A DNA stretch of 32,293 bases. Origin: Flavobacteriaceae bacterium. Its GTDB lineage: Bacteria; Bacteroidota; Bacteroidia; Flavobacteriales; Flavobacteriaceae. A program made the translations under genes and the position numbers. The number at the start of each line of letters is the position of its first letter. The first letter of the stretch is position 1. Location of the stretch: positions 1 through 32,293 of the forward strand of contig JAHEHE010000028.1 in NCBI GenBank assembly GCA_024644725.1, in the 5' to 3' direction. A model generated the notes under the pieces. It had not been told where the DNA came from. It searched no databases and worked only from the letters and a program-made list of their open reading frames with translations. Positions 8,696 to 17,895 of the stretch are shown here, in pieces.

Positions 8696-10648
8696 TCATT
8701 TGGACAACCGAAGCGTAGGAAATATCTTTTCTATTCCCTCGACTTCGCGCAAAGCCTTAGAGGATCTGTCCTTAATTCCTTTGCAGGGCAGATACGGATC
8801 ATCTATATCCATGGCAATCCGGGAAAGCTCGAGAGCGTAATCATTCTCACCCACAGCCGCAGCTGCAATAGCCAGGTTCGCGGGAGGGGCGTTGTGCTCC
8901 TTGTACATGGCCTCCAATTCTCTGTAGATTTTTTGTGCCTCTTCTGCGACTCCCAGTTCCATGTAAATCGCCATCATTAAATTGAGGTTCCATGCATGGC
9001 GGTTCGAAGAACTCAGAGCGAGCTGACACTCATCCAAAGCTTTTTGATACTCGCCTGCACAAAGAAAGCAGTAACTCAAGGTGTAGCGGGGAAGCATGGC
9101 GTTTGGTTCCAACTCCACAGCGTGCTGAGCCATCTCAATCGCCTCATCGACCTCATTTGCCGCTGCCAATACAAGTCCACAACACGAATACGCATAAGAA
9201 GACAGGGGGTCGTTTTCAATGGAGATTCTCGACTGTTCGATTCCTTCCTCAAATCGTTCCTGAACGTACGTCAATAAGAACAGAGCGTACCACACGCGTG
9301 CCTGCCCGTTCAACGGATTGATGGACAACGCTTTTTTAAATTCAATTTCGGCTCGTTCCGGATCCCTGTCATGAAGCAAAGCAATCAGGGCCATTGTGCA
9401 ACTGGATTCTGCCAGGTCCGGTCCGTATTTGATTGCATTTTGTGAAGCCGGTATGGCCTTTTTCCAACAAACCGAAGGCGACAGGTAACCGTGAAAACTC
9501 AACATGACATAAGTATCTGCCAGGCCGGAAGAAGCGAGGGCATATGTCGGATCGATGGCGAGGGCCGATTCAAAACATCGAAGTGCCTCGTACAGCGCCA
9601 TTCCCCTTTTGTAGTAAAGTGATCTTCCTTTGCAATAGAGCTGAAAAGCTTCAACGTCTTGCGTCTGCTCTCGGATCTTCGGAGCAACAGTATTGCCCAG
9701 CAGGGTGACCTGAAGTTGGTTCGCAATCTCATGACCGATCTCATCCTGAATCTGAAAGATGTCCACCAGGTCCCGGTCATACTTCTTCGACCAGAGATGA
9801 AAACCGGTTGAAGCCTCTATCAACTGGGCCGTAATTCGAACTCTTTTCCCGAATTTTCGGACACTTCCTTCCAGAATATTGCCGACCCCAAGTTTGTCCC
9901 CAATCTGGCGAAGGTCTTCGTTTTTTCCTTTGAAGCTGAAGCACGAGGTTCTGCCGGCAACTTTCAAACCCGGCAACTGAACTATCGTATTGATAATTTC
10001 CTCAGAAATACCCTCACAGAAAAAGTCCTGCTCGGCGTCACTGCTCATGTTGACAAACGGAAGAACGGCTATCGAATTTTGATTTCGATTCAGAGCTTGT
10101 GAGGTATGGGATTTACGCAGATCTTTTTTATCGTTTTCAAGCTCGTCGCAATTGACATTGACATTGTAAATCCGGACCGGCTGCTTGACATGCTTCAGGG
10201 ACTCCTCCTTTACAAATTCAACTTCTATTCCCTTTTTGTTTTGAATGTTGCGCTGAACAGAATCAGAAACCCAAATGCCTCCGACCGGAGCAATCGACTG
10301 AATTCGCGAAGCGATATTGACCCCGCTTCCAAAAACATCATCACCCTGGTTTACAATTTCCCCCTGGTGGATCCCAATCCTTAGATCCAAATGCTCCTCG
10401 TTCTCACAGGCCCGTTGAATGTACCCCGCAGAGTAAATGGCATCCGTCACGGTTGGGAAGCTGGCCAGGATGCCGTCCCCCATCTCCTTTAAAAACTTCC
10501 CCTTGTATTTTCTGATCACCTCCCCGTGAATGGCACGATTTCGCTCAAGCATTTCGAATGCCGCATCTTCATCCTTATCCATCAAAGCAGTATATCCGAC
10601 AATATCGGTGAACATGATTGCGGCCAGGTGTCGAGAGCTATGAGGCAT
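8696..10648 (-). CDS. Class III adenylate/guanylate cyclase with TolB-like and TPR domains
   Basis: The 650-residue soluble protein has three parts. Residues 6-165 form a class III cyclase catalytic domain with every key residue in place: metal-binding Asp15 (FTDIVGY) and Asp58 (MGDG), base-recognising Lys54 and Asp104, and transition-state Asn111 and Arg115 (GSGVNIASR). Residues 190-315 match the TolB-like module usually found in such proteins (SIAVLPFVNMSSDAEQ ... FCEGISEEI ... ILEGSVRKFGKRVRITAQL). From about 330 to the end are TPR repeats, with recurrent A/L pattern and segments such as FESALAIDPTYALASSGLADTY. No membrane segment is seen, so it is likely cytoplasmic. The Lys/Asp pair predicts ATP as substrate and cAMP as product. 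The gene stands alone on this strand. Confidence 0.9.
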   Translation of the reverse strand: MPHSSRHLAAIMFTDIVGYTALMDKDEDAAFEMLERNRAIHGEVIRKYKGKFLKEMGDGILASFPTVTDAIYSAGYIQRACENEEHLDLRIGIHQGEIVNQGDDVFGSGVNIASRIQSIAPVGGIWVSDSVQRNIQNKKGIEVEFVKEESLKHVKQPVRIYNVNVNCDELENDKKDLRKSHTSQALNRNQNSIAVLPFVNMSSDAEQDFFCEGISEEIINTIVQLPGLKVAGRTSCFSFKGKNEDLRQIGDKLGVGNILEGSVRKFGKRVRITAQLIEASTGFHLWSKKYDRDLVDIFQIQDEIGHEIANQLQVTLLGNTVAPKIREQTQDVEAFQLYCKGRSLYYKRGMALYEALRCFESALAIDPTYALASSGLADTYVMLSFHGYLSPSVCWKKAIPASQNAIKYGPDLAESSCTMALIALLHDRDPERAEIEFKKALSINPLNGQARVWYALFLLTYVQERFEEGIEQSRISIENDPLSSYAYSCCGLVLAAANEVDEAIEMAQHAVELEPNAMLPRYTLSYCFLCAGEYQKALDECQLALSSSNRHAWNLNLMMAIYMELGVAEEAQKIYRELEAMYKEHNAPPANLAIAAAAVGENDYALELSRIAMDIDDPYLPCKGIKDRSSKALREVEGIEKIFPTLRLSK

Positions 10649-10910
10649 AAGCTTGTAATTTACTCAAAAAATAATAAAATAGATGCGTCAGGCTGAAAAT
10701 AAAGGCCCGTTCTCAGTGACAAATGGCCACATTAGGACAATCCTGTTTTCCCGAATCAATCCTCTGTAATGTCGGGTGTTTTTTCGTTAATAACTATCTT
10801 AATAACTAATAAGTATCAGATTATCAGTTGCCTGAATAAATTGTTAAGTTGAGGAAGTTTTTTATCCCTCTATAAAGACTGCCTTAATTGAACTAAAAAA
10901 ATATAGATCG
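10649..10910. other. Divergent intergenic region between the cyclase and the SPOR gene
   Basis: This 262-base AT-rich gap must hold promoters for both flanking genes. I see a 10-base direct repeat TTAATAACTA at 10787-10796 and 10799-10808. A TTG at 10849-10851 lies 19 bases before TATAAAG at 10871, which is only a partial match to the Bacteroidota -33/-7 pattern. No RNA gene or ORF is evident. Confidence 0.4.
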
Positions 10911-12035
10911 ATGAAAAAATTAATGACTATGATGATGGCCCTCGTTCCTCTCGGTATGATGGCCCAAAGTGTGCAGGAGTCCTATGCCAGTGCAGATGAA
11001 ATTTTTAACAGTTCCTACGCGGATTTGGGAGATGTGACGGTTGAAGAAACTTCCGATGAAGACTTTTTCAAAGTGAACGATTTATTGCTGGCCGATCCTG
11101 ATTTCGACGTTCAGGATGACATGATTGCCTACACCAAGAACCAAAAAACAGTTTACTTCAGTGCCAACAGAAAGCTGAAGGATAAAAAAGAAGATGTAAA
11201 GATCAAAAAGTCGGTGCAGCTCCAGCTGTTCAAAGCAGATGTGACCGAAACCGGTGAATGGGTCAACCTGGAGATGATGAATTTCAATGGGAAAAAGCAT
11301 TCAACCGGGTACCCTGCATTGAATGATGACGATTCAGTTCTGTATTTTGTTTCGGACGGGCCTCTTTCAACGGGTAAGACCGACATACTCGCGGTTGACC
11401 TTTACGATAATGGAACCTACAGCGAACCTAAAAACCTGGGTAGCAAGATCAATAGTGCGGAGCGCGAGATTCTTCCTGTAGTCGACAACAGCAATGTTTT
11501 GTACTTCGCATCAGACGTTGAAACCGAAGGAGAAGAGCTGAACGTTTTCGCATCCAAGGTCATTGATAACCAACCAACAGCACCCGTGAAGCTCGACGTG
11601 GAGGCCAACGCCTCCAAAGAAGCCTACATCGCGGCTTTCAGGGAAGTGGACGCTGAAACCATCCGACTGGCAGAGGAAGCCGCTAACCTCAGGGACCTCG
11701 AAATACTTCTCGAGGCTGAGAACCTGGTCGAAATCGAGCGTATCGAAAAAGTATTGGGTGAAGACCTGGTGGGCGCAGCTTACGACTTCGAAAGCAACAA
11801 CGTGGTTTACACCGTTCAAATCGGCGCCTTCGTCCAAAAGGTGAAGACAGGAACCTATGACAAATCATCGGGGCTGTTCAATCACAGATACGACGACGGT
11901 TATAACCGCTTTTATTCCGGGGTGTTTTCAACAGTTGAAGAAGCCAATGCCCACATGATGCAGATGAAAAATGACGGTTACGGGGATGCATTTGTTCTCG
12001 GACTCGAGGGCGCAAAGCGCTTTTTGCCGGAATAG
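10911..12035 (+). CDS. Exported PD40-repeat protein with C-terminal SPOR domain
   Basis: The 374-residue product has a Met-rich signal peptide (1-19, ending MMAQ). Residues 75-215 contain WD40-like beta-propeller (PD40) motifs: KTVYFSANR, GYPALNDDDSVLYFVSDGP and ILPVVDNSNVLYFASD. An acidic helical linker (about 230-290) leads to a SPOR domain (299-368: YTVQIGAF ... FYSGVFSTVEEANAHM ... AFVLGLEG). In Bacteroidota PD40 domains usually sit in OmpA-type or type IX secretion-linked lipoproteins, and SPOR domains bind denuded peptidoglycan at division sites. Here the usual C-terminal OmpA domain is replaced by SPOR, suggesting a cell-wall-associated periplasmic role. It is monocistronic, closed by a strong terminator. 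Confidence 0.88.
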   Translation: MKKLMTMMMALVPLGMMAQSVQESYASADEIFNSSYADLGDVTVEETSDEDFFKVNDLLLADPDFDVQDDMIAYTKNQKTVYFSANRKLKDKKEDVKIKKSVQLQLFKADVTETGEWVNLEMMNFNGKKHSTGYPALNDDDSVLYFVSDGPLSTGKTDILAVDLYDNGTYSEPKNLGSKINSAEREILPVVDNSNVLYFASDVETEGEELNVFASKVIDNQPTAPVKLDVEANASKEAYIAAFREVDAETIRLAEEAANLRDLEILLEAENLVEIERIEKVLGEDLVGAAYDFESNNVVYTVQIGAFVQKVKTGTYDKSSGLFNHRYDDGYNRFYSGVFSTVEEANAHMMQMKNDGYGDAFVLGLEGAKRFLPE

Positions 12036-12068
12036 TCAACGTTTTCTAATAAAATCTATTTTCCTCTT

Positions 12069-12119
12069 AAAGGATCCGAACACGCGTTTATTTCTGAACG
12101 CGTGTTCGGATCCTTTTTT
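12069..12119 (+). terminator. Strong intrinsic terminator after the SPOR-domain gene
   Basis: Two perfectly complementary 20-base arms (12069-12088 and 12097-12116) flank an 8-base loop (TATTTCTG). A run of six T (12114-12119) begins within the second arm and continues past it. It lies 33 bases after the stop codon at 12035. The left flank lacks a comparable A-run, so it should work mainly in the plus direction. It separates the SPOR gene from the cyclase gene at 12215. Confidence 0.93.
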
Positions 12120-12214
12120 GTTTTCGCGCCTGGAATCTGTTGCCCTTTTCCTAATTATCACTAACTTAAGGGAGAATAATCATCCTGATCACAGATCTTT
12201 CAACTATCACAATT

Positions 12215-15200
12215 ATGAAAATCTGTCCTCATTGCCATCAAGAAAATCCTGACCAGGCAAAGTTTTGTCTCGGTTGCGGCACCAAAATCAGTCCTTTGCA
12301 AAAGGAGACTGGATCCGAATCTGCTGATCAGGGAGAGCGTCGGCAGATGACCCTGTTTTTTTGCGATCTGGTGGATTCCACCCCGCTTTCTGAACGCATG
12401 GACCCGGAAGATTACCGTCAGATGATCCTCGATTACCACGATGTGGCCGAAAAGGTGATCAACCTCCATGGTGGGAAAGTAGGCAATTATATCGGAGACG
12501 GCCTGCTGGTCTATTTTGGCTATCCAAAAGGTTTGGAAAACTCAGCGATCACAGGGGTCCAGACGGCCATAGAGGTCATTGAAGCCCTGGATGAAGTGAG
12601 GCAACGCTGGGAGGACCCGGAGGCCAATATCTACATCAGGATTCGTGTGGGCATGCACACCGGACTGGTCATCGTAGACGATCATCTGGCCCTTGGCGAG
12701 ACGGTCAACCTGGCCGCACGCCTCGAGGGCCTGGCTCCTCACAATGGAATCGTGGTTAGTCCGCAGACGCTGGACTTGATCAAAGGCTGGTTCAAGGTCA
12801 AAAGCATTGGGAAAAAGTCACTCAAAGGCATCAGCGAGCCCCTGGAAGTCTTCGAAGTAACCGGTGAAACGGGAGCCAGGACCCGTCTCGACATCTCCAA
12901 ATTCAAAGGCCTTTCTCCCTTGGTGGGACGCGAAGACGAACTCAAAAGACTGCGCAAGAGTTGGGCCCTTGCCAGAGATGGAAAAGGAAGTTCCCTCATG
13001 CTCCTGGGCGAGGCCGGGATAGGAAAGTCACGACTTTCAGATAAACTGGAAGCAGAAATTCAGCGTGATCCGGGAAATCTCTTGCTCGAAGCACGCTGCT
13101 CAATGCATCATACTAACAGTGCTTTCTTTCCCTTGCTGGAAGTCATCGAGACGGATCTACTGGGCATCAGGGCATCGGATGAGAACCTGCAGCGAATAAA
13201 TAAACTCAAGCGCTTTTTCAAGGAGCATGATTTGGGCAGTGAGGAGATGATTCCTTTGTTGGCCGAATACCTGGGAATCTCCTCGGAAACTTACCCACCT
13301 TTACAAATAAGTCCTTTTGCGAAAAGGGCAAATATCATGGCAGGCATTTCTGACGTTTTTCTTCAACTCGCAAGCGAAAAGCCCCTTCTGATGGTTATTG
13401 AAGACCTGCATTGGGCAGATGCATCCACTCTTGAATGGCTGCAATCCTTTAAGGCAGAACTGGCAGACAAGACCCTGTTTCTGCTGTGCACTGCTCGTCC
13501 TCATCCAAAAGGGGAACCGAAAAAATTCCCTTCTATCAAGACTGTTGACCTCAACCGGCTCGATGCTGATAACATGAAACAAATCTGCCTCCACCAGGCC
13601 CGAGGAAAAAGACTTCCAAAAGAGGTGCTCAATAAGATTGTCGAAAAAACCGAAGGCGTACCCCTGTTCGTAGAAGAATTGACCAAAATGGTCCTGGAAT
13701 CGGATCGCTTGCAGGAAAAAAAAGATCACTATGAGCTCATTGGACCTCTGTCAAAAATGGATATTCCTTCCACCCTTCAGGATTCCTTACTGGCTCGTTT
13801 GGACCAGCTCAAAGATGTCAAAGACATTGTACAAATGGGCTCCGTGATCGGTCGTGAGTTCTCTATGGCTATGTTAGCAGCAGCGCTTCCTGAAGAGAGA
13901 AAAAGACTGAAAGATAACATCGAAAAGCTGCTGAATGCTGAAATATTCCAAAAAGCCGAAAAAGATAATGAACCTGGATATCAGTTCAAACACGCCCTGA
14001 TACAGGATACGGCATATCGGTCCATGCTCAGGACCCGCCGCCGGCAAATGCACCAGAAAGTAGCCTCGGTACTCATAGAGAAGTTCAATGAGGTATGTGA
14101 GACCCAGCCCGAGCAGCTCGCCTATCACCTGACAGAAGGAAATCAACCCGAACTGGCGATTCCGCAGTGGTTAAAGGCCGGGCAACTCGCTAAAATGACC
14201 AACGCTTCCCAGGAGAGTATTGCCCACCTGAAAAAGGGCCTGGAATTGTTACCCGAACTTAATGATGAAACGGCAAGAAAAAATCTCGAACTGGACCTGT
14301 TATTGACTCTAGGCGGAACTTATATGGTATCGCATGGATTCCCTCATCCATTGGTAAAAGAAACCTTTAACACCGCAAGAGATATAGCCCAATCCCTAGC
14401 GGTGAGTCCCAAGCTGGCCCTTATTCAAATGGGTCTGCTGGGTTATTACTTCAACACCGAAGATTATGCGTCCTTTGATGAATTAGCCGATCACATGATG
14501 ACCCAAGCTGAAGATCCTGATAGCGGTTACTGGTTCGAATTAATCTCTACCCATTTCAAGGGAGTCGCTCTTGTTCGAGGCAACTTTGCTGAAGGAAACA
14601 GGCATTTCCAACATACCACTAATATGTTCGATCCATCAAAGCCCTTTAGGTGGGAACTTACACCGAGCGGATACCTTCCGTTTGCCACGAAAGGATGGTG
14701 GATGATCTGCTTGCAGGTCATGGGGTTAAACGACCAGGCCAAGAGAATTTCAACGGAACACCTGAATTCGAGGGAGGAATATAGGGATTCTGATTCCATG
14801 ACGCTTTACCATATTCATACGTTTCCGGCTTTGTACTACCTGGAAGCCAGAGAATGGAAAACAGCCCAAATCATTATGGAAAGGTATCTTCCTATTGTAA
14901 GAAAATTTGGAGACCCTGTATTTATTCTCACGGCTGAGGTCTACTATCACTTAGCCCTTTCATTTCAAGGACAGAAGCCCTCCTTTGAAAAGGTGGTTCA
15001 GATGATGGATGTCTGTTTTGAGATCGGCTTCAAGGCTTTTGCAGTAACCATGTCGTCTTTGGTCGCAGAAGGATATCTAAATGCAGATGACCCGGGTTCT
15101 GCACTAAGCTGGATTGAAAAAATTCTGGCACACGCAGAACAAACAGGGACTCATTTCGCAACAGCCGAATTGAACAGGCTGAAAGGAAGGAGTCTGAAGT

Positions 15201-15457
15201 TACTCGGCAAACCCGATGAAATTGTCGAACACCAATACAAAAAGGCCTTCGATCTGGCCAGAAAACAGGAGGCGAGGACCTTTGAAATCCGGGCTGCCAT
15301 GGATTTGGCTCTCCTTTGGGATCAGAAGGGACAGGGCAAAAAAGCTCACACCCTTCTTAAAAACAGCTATGAAGGGTTCACCGAAGGGTTCGATTCGGTG
15401 GATCTGGTTAAAGCGAAATCCCTGCTTCAGTCACTCGAGGCGCCTACCAAAACTTGA
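12215..15457 (+). CDS. Zinc ribbon / class III cyclase-like / AAA ATPase / TPR signalling protein
   Basis: The 1080-residue protein has four modules. Residues 1-25 form a zinc ribbon (CPHC at 4-7, CLGC at 18-21). Residues 43-215 are a class III cyclase homology domain with metal ligands Asp51 (FFCDLVDST) and Asp95 (IGDG) and transition-state Asn165 and Arg169. The base-selecting Lys is Asn91 and the second base-selecting residue is Leu158. Residues 230-640 are an ATPase of the STAND/AAA_16 type: VGRE start, Walker A LLGEAGIGKS (263-272), Walker B LLMVIEDLHWAD (391-402). The rest, about 640-1075, is helical TPR-like repeats. Such proteins are thought to be cytoplasmic signalling switches. Because both base-recognition residues are lost, cyclase activity is doubtful or of altered specificity. 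Confidence 0.88.
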   Translation: MKICPHCHQENPDQAKFCLGCGTKISPLQKETGSESADQGERRQMTLFFCDLVDSTPLSERMDPEDYRQMILDYHDVAEKVINLHGGKVGNYIGDGLLVYFGYPKGLENSAITGVQTAIEVIEALDEVRQRWEDPEANIYIRIRVGMHTGLVIVDDHLALGETVNLAARLEGLAPHNGIVVSPQTLDLIKGWFKVKSIGKKSLKGISEPLEVFEVTGETGARTRLDISKFKGLSPLVGREDELKRLRKSWALARDGKGSSLMLLGEAGIGKSRLSDKLEAEIQRDPGNLLLEARCSMHHTNSAFFPLLEVIETDLLGIRASDENLQRINKLKRFFKEHDLGSEEMIPLLAEYLGISSETYPPLQISPFAKRANIMAGISDVFLQLASEKPLLMVIEDLHWADASTLEWLQSFKAELADKTLFLLCTARPHPKGEPKKFPSIKTVDLNRLDADNMKQICLHQARGKRLPKEVLNKIVEKTEGVPLFVEELTKMVLESDRLQEKKDHYELIGPLSKMDIPSTLQDSLLARLDQLKDVKDIVQMGSVIGREFSMAMLAAALPEERKRLKDNIEKLLNAEIFQKAEKDNEPGYQFKHALIQDTAYRSMLRTRRRQMHQKVASVLIEKFNEVCETQPEQLAYHLTEGNQPELAIPQWLKAGQLAKMTNASQESIAHLKKGLELLPELNDETARKNLELDLLLTLGGTYMVSHGFPHPLVKETFNTARDIAQSLAVSPKLALIQMGLLGYYFNTEDYASFDELADHMMTQAEDPDSGYWFELISTHFKGVALVRGNFAEGNRHFQHTTNMFDPSKPFRWELTPSGYLPFATKGWWMICLQVMGLNDQAKRISTEHLNSREEYRDSDSMTLYHIHTFPALYYLEAREWKTAQIIMERYLPIVRKFGDPVFILTAEVYYHLALSFQGQKPSFEKVVQMMDVCFEIGFKAFAVTMSSLVAEGYLNADDPGSALSWIEKILAHAEQTGTHFATAELNRLKGRSLKLLGKPDEIVEHQYKKAFDLARKQEARTFEIRAAMDLALLWDQKGQGKKAHTLLKNSYEGFTEGFDSVDLVKAKSLLQSLEAPTKT

Positions 15458-15461
15458 CGAA

Positions 15462-15481
15462 GGTCAATAATTGCATTGACC
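15462..15481. promoter_or_regulatory. Inverted repeat upstream of the ftsH operon
   Basis: GGTCAAT (15462-15468) and ATTGACC (15475-15481) form a perfect 7-base inverted repeat with a 6-base spacer, 4 bases after the stop of the preceding gene. A T-run follows at 15492-15498, 10 bases beyond the second arm. It could be a weak terminator for the cyclase gene or an operator for the ftsH operon starting at 15576. The gap from stem to T-run is long for a classical terminator. Confidence 0.35.
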
Positions 15482-15575
15482 ACGGTTAATGTTTTTTTGA
15501 CCTGTGCCCCTTATTTTTAGATTGATCAATATTTCAACTCCTCTCAACTTTGGGGATTGAGCTTATTTCCAGGTC

Positions 15576-17483
15576 ATGAAAGAAGATGCCGGCAAAAAAA
15601 AGAAAAGACCTCTGTTCTGGTTCTACCTCATGCTCTTTGCTATATTGTTGATCTCCTTTTTGACTAATACAGGCAACAAGATCCCGGAAATCAGTTGGCT
15701 CGAATTCGAGCGAGACATGCTCAGTCAGAATCAGGTGGAAAAAATTGAAGTCGTCAATCAGTCGGTTGCCCTGATTTATATCAAACCCGAAAAAATCTCA
15801 GATTCCCAGACCAAATCCCTCCAGGATCGACTCTATGGATCCGCGCCCAGGCCCCAGTATACGATCCGGTTGGGGTCCCTTGAGAGCTTTGAGAGAAAAC
15901 TGGACGAAGCCCAGAAGGAACTGGCGCCCGAAAATCGCGTGCAAATTCGATACGTTGACCGCTTTGACTGGACCAGTCTTCTCGCCTGGGTCATGCCCCT
16001 GGTGTTTCTGTTCCTAATCTGGATTTTCATCCTGGGACGAATGACCACCAGAGGAAGAGCAGGCTCCATGTTCAATTTTACAAAATCCACGGCCAAACTC
16101 ACGACGAAAGAGACAAAAAGCAGCATCACCTTCGACGACGTCGCGGGGCTGAAGGAAGCCAAAACCGAAATCATGGAAATCGTCGATTTTCTAAAAAATC
16201 CCGAACATTACACCCGATTGGGTGCCAAGATTCCCAGAGGCGTAATGCTCGTCGGACCTCCTGGAACCGGGAAGACACTTCTGGCCAAAGCTGTTGCCGG
16301 AGAGGCGCAGGTTCCTTTCTTCTTCCTCTCCGGGTCTGAGTTTGTCGAAATGTTTGTCGGAGTTGGAGCCTCCCGGGTAAGAGATCTGTTCAAACAGGCC
16401 AAGGAGCATGCGCCCAGCATCGTGTTCATCGATGAAATTGACGCTGTCGGGCGTGCTCGAAACCGGGCCAATGTCTTTCAGGCCAATGACGAACGAGAAA
16501 ATACATTGAACCAACTCCTGGCCGAACTCGATGGTTTTGGCGTCAATACGGGAGTAATAGTCCTGGCGGCGACCAACAGGGCCGACATCCTTGACAAGGC
16601 CCTCTTGCGCCCAGGTCGTTTCGATCGACACATCTATCTTGAGCTGCCTTCCCAAAAAGAACGCATCGAGATTTTCAAGGTCCACATCCGACCCCTCAAG
16701 TTGGCGGATGACATCGACCTGGAGAACCTGTCCAAACTGTGCCCCGGATTCTCAGGTGCCGACATCGCCAACATTTGCAATGAAGCTGCACTGATCGCCG
16801 CACGAAAGAAAAGTGACAAGGTGCATCAAGCCGACTTCATGCAGGCGCGAGATCGAATCGTGGGTGGCATCGAACGAAAAAACAAGATTACTTCGGCCAA
16901 AGAGAAGGAGATCATTGCTTACCATGAGGCCGGCCATGCCGTGGCGAGCTGGCACCTCAAGCACGTCGACTCGCTCATGAAGGTATCGATTATCCCCAGG
17001 GGGAAATCCCTGGGTTCGGCCTGGTACCTTCCGGAGGAAAGACAAATTGTAACCAAAAGCCAGTTCATCGACCAGATTTGCGCCTCCCTGGGCGGTCGGG
17101 CAGCTGAGGAGATTGTCTTAGGTGAGGTTTCCTCGGGAGCGCTGGACGATCTCGAAAAAGTCACCAAACAGGCTTATAACATGGTAGCCTTTCTCGGTCT
17201 GGATGAGGAAATCGGACCCATCAGCTACTATGATTCCACGGGTAAGAACGAGCAGATGCTCGTCAAACCCTACAGCGAGGAAATGGCGCAAAGCATAGAC
17301 CGGGAAGTACACCAGTTGATCACATCGGCCTATGAGCGGACAAAGGAGCTCTTGCTGGAACACAGCAATGAGCTCGAGGCTCTTAAGCGCCTGCTTATAA
17401 AAAAGGAAGTGGTTGACAAAGAGGACCTGGAGGAAATCATGGGAAAAAGAAACGCATCCCTTCACAGGGAATCATTAAACTAA
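15576..17483 (+). CDS. ftsH: FtsH-family ATP-dependent zinc metalloprotease
   Basis: The 635-residue product has the complete FtsH layout. There are two transmembrane helices (about 12-30 and 134-153) around a periplasmic domain of about 100 residues. The AAA+ module has Walker A GPPGTGKT (227-234), pore loop FVEMFVG (256-262), Walker B IVFIDEID (282-289) and arginine fingers near RPGRFDR (345-351). The protease domain has HEAGH (450-454) and the third zinc ligand in the GALDDLE segment (521-527). FtsH degrades misfolded membrane proteins and some cytosolic regulators as a hexamer. The stretch after Walker B ([18 protein letters not shown]) differs from the usual GAGxGGGHDEREQT, hinting at a divergent paralogue rather than the housekeeping copy. 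Two small genes follow at 12- and 13-base spacing, so it heads an operon. Confidence 0.95.
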   Translation: MKEDAGKKKKRPLFWFYLMLFAILLISFLTNTGNKIPEISWLEFERDMLSQNQVEKIEVVNQSVALIYIKPEKISDSQTKSLQDRLYGSAPRPQYTIRLGSLESFERKLDEAQKELAPENRVQIRYVDRFDWTSLLAWVMPLVFLFLIWIFILGRMTTRGRAGSMFNFTKSTAKLTTKETKSSITFDDVAGLKEAKTEIMEIVDFLKNPEHYTRLGAKIPRGVMLVGPPGTGKTLLAKAVAGEAQVPFFFLSGSEFVEMFVGVGASRVRDLFKQAKEHAPSIVFIDEIDAVGRARNRANVFQANDERENTLNQLLAELDGFGVNTGVIVLAATNRADILDKALLRPGRFDRHIYLELPSQKERIEIFKVHIRPLKLADDIDLENLSKLCPGFSGADIANICNEAALIAARKKSDKVHQADFMQARDRIVGGIERKNKITSAKEKEIIAYHEAGHAVASWHLKHVDSLMKVSIIPRGKSLGSAWYLPEERQIVTKSQFIDQICASLGGRAAEEIVLGEVSSGALDDLEKVTKQAYNMVAFLGLDEEIGPISYYDSTGKNEQMLVKPYSEEMAQSIDREVHQLITSAYERTKELLLEHSNELEALKRLLIKKEVVDKEDLEEIMGKRNASLHRESLN

Positions 17484-17495
17484 AACCAATGCATT

Positions 17496-17882
17496 ATGAA
17501 AGAAGAATTGATTTTTAACACCGACTTGCATTTCGAGCATGAAACCTGGAACAGGGAACTCGACTTTTGGCAAGATGAACTGGAGTCCTTTCAAAACAGG
17601 CTCAATGAGATGGTCATGCGATTTACCGACAAATACGTATATGCGAATGTTGAGAAGTTTCAGAACCAACTGAGCATTCATGAAGGAGTCATGAACTCAA
17701 TCCGAAACCAGATCCAGATGCACGAGTCAAATATCGCCGATCACTACCGTAAGAACGAGGATTCGATGAATCGTGAGATGGTTAAAAAACACCTGGAGAT
17801 CAGGAATCGCATGGAGAACCAGAGAGACATCATCAGCGAAATGAAAAGGAACCTGTTCTCATTTCTGACGGAATATTTGTAG
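17496..17882 (+). CDS. Small soluble helical/coiled-coil protein in the ftsH operon
   Basis: The 128-residue product has no signal peptide, membrane segment or recognisable domain. It is highly charged and nearly free of Pro and Gly after residue 20. Heptad-like spacing (DFWQDELESFQNRLNEMV, then VKKHLEIRNRMENQRDIISEM) points to two or three long antiparallel helices. It lies 12 bases after ftsH and 13 bases before the DUF2236 gene, on the same strand, so the three are almost certainly co-transcribed. A role as an adaptor or regulatory partner of either neighbour is possible but is inference from context. Confidence 0.8.
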   Translation: MKEELIFNTDLHFEHETWNRELDFWQDELESFQNRLNEMVMRFTDKYVYANVEKFQNQLSIHEGVMNSIRNQIQMHESNIADHYRKNEDSMNREMVKKHLEIRNRMENQRDIISEMKRNLFSFLTEYL

Positions 17883-17895
17883 ATTTTTGTCAGAC

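Noticed and set aside
10787-10808. Two TTAATAACTA direct repeats as an operator
   Set aside because: The sequence is very AT-rich and low in complexity and the repeat is short, so chance is likely. It is mentioned only in the intergenic entry.
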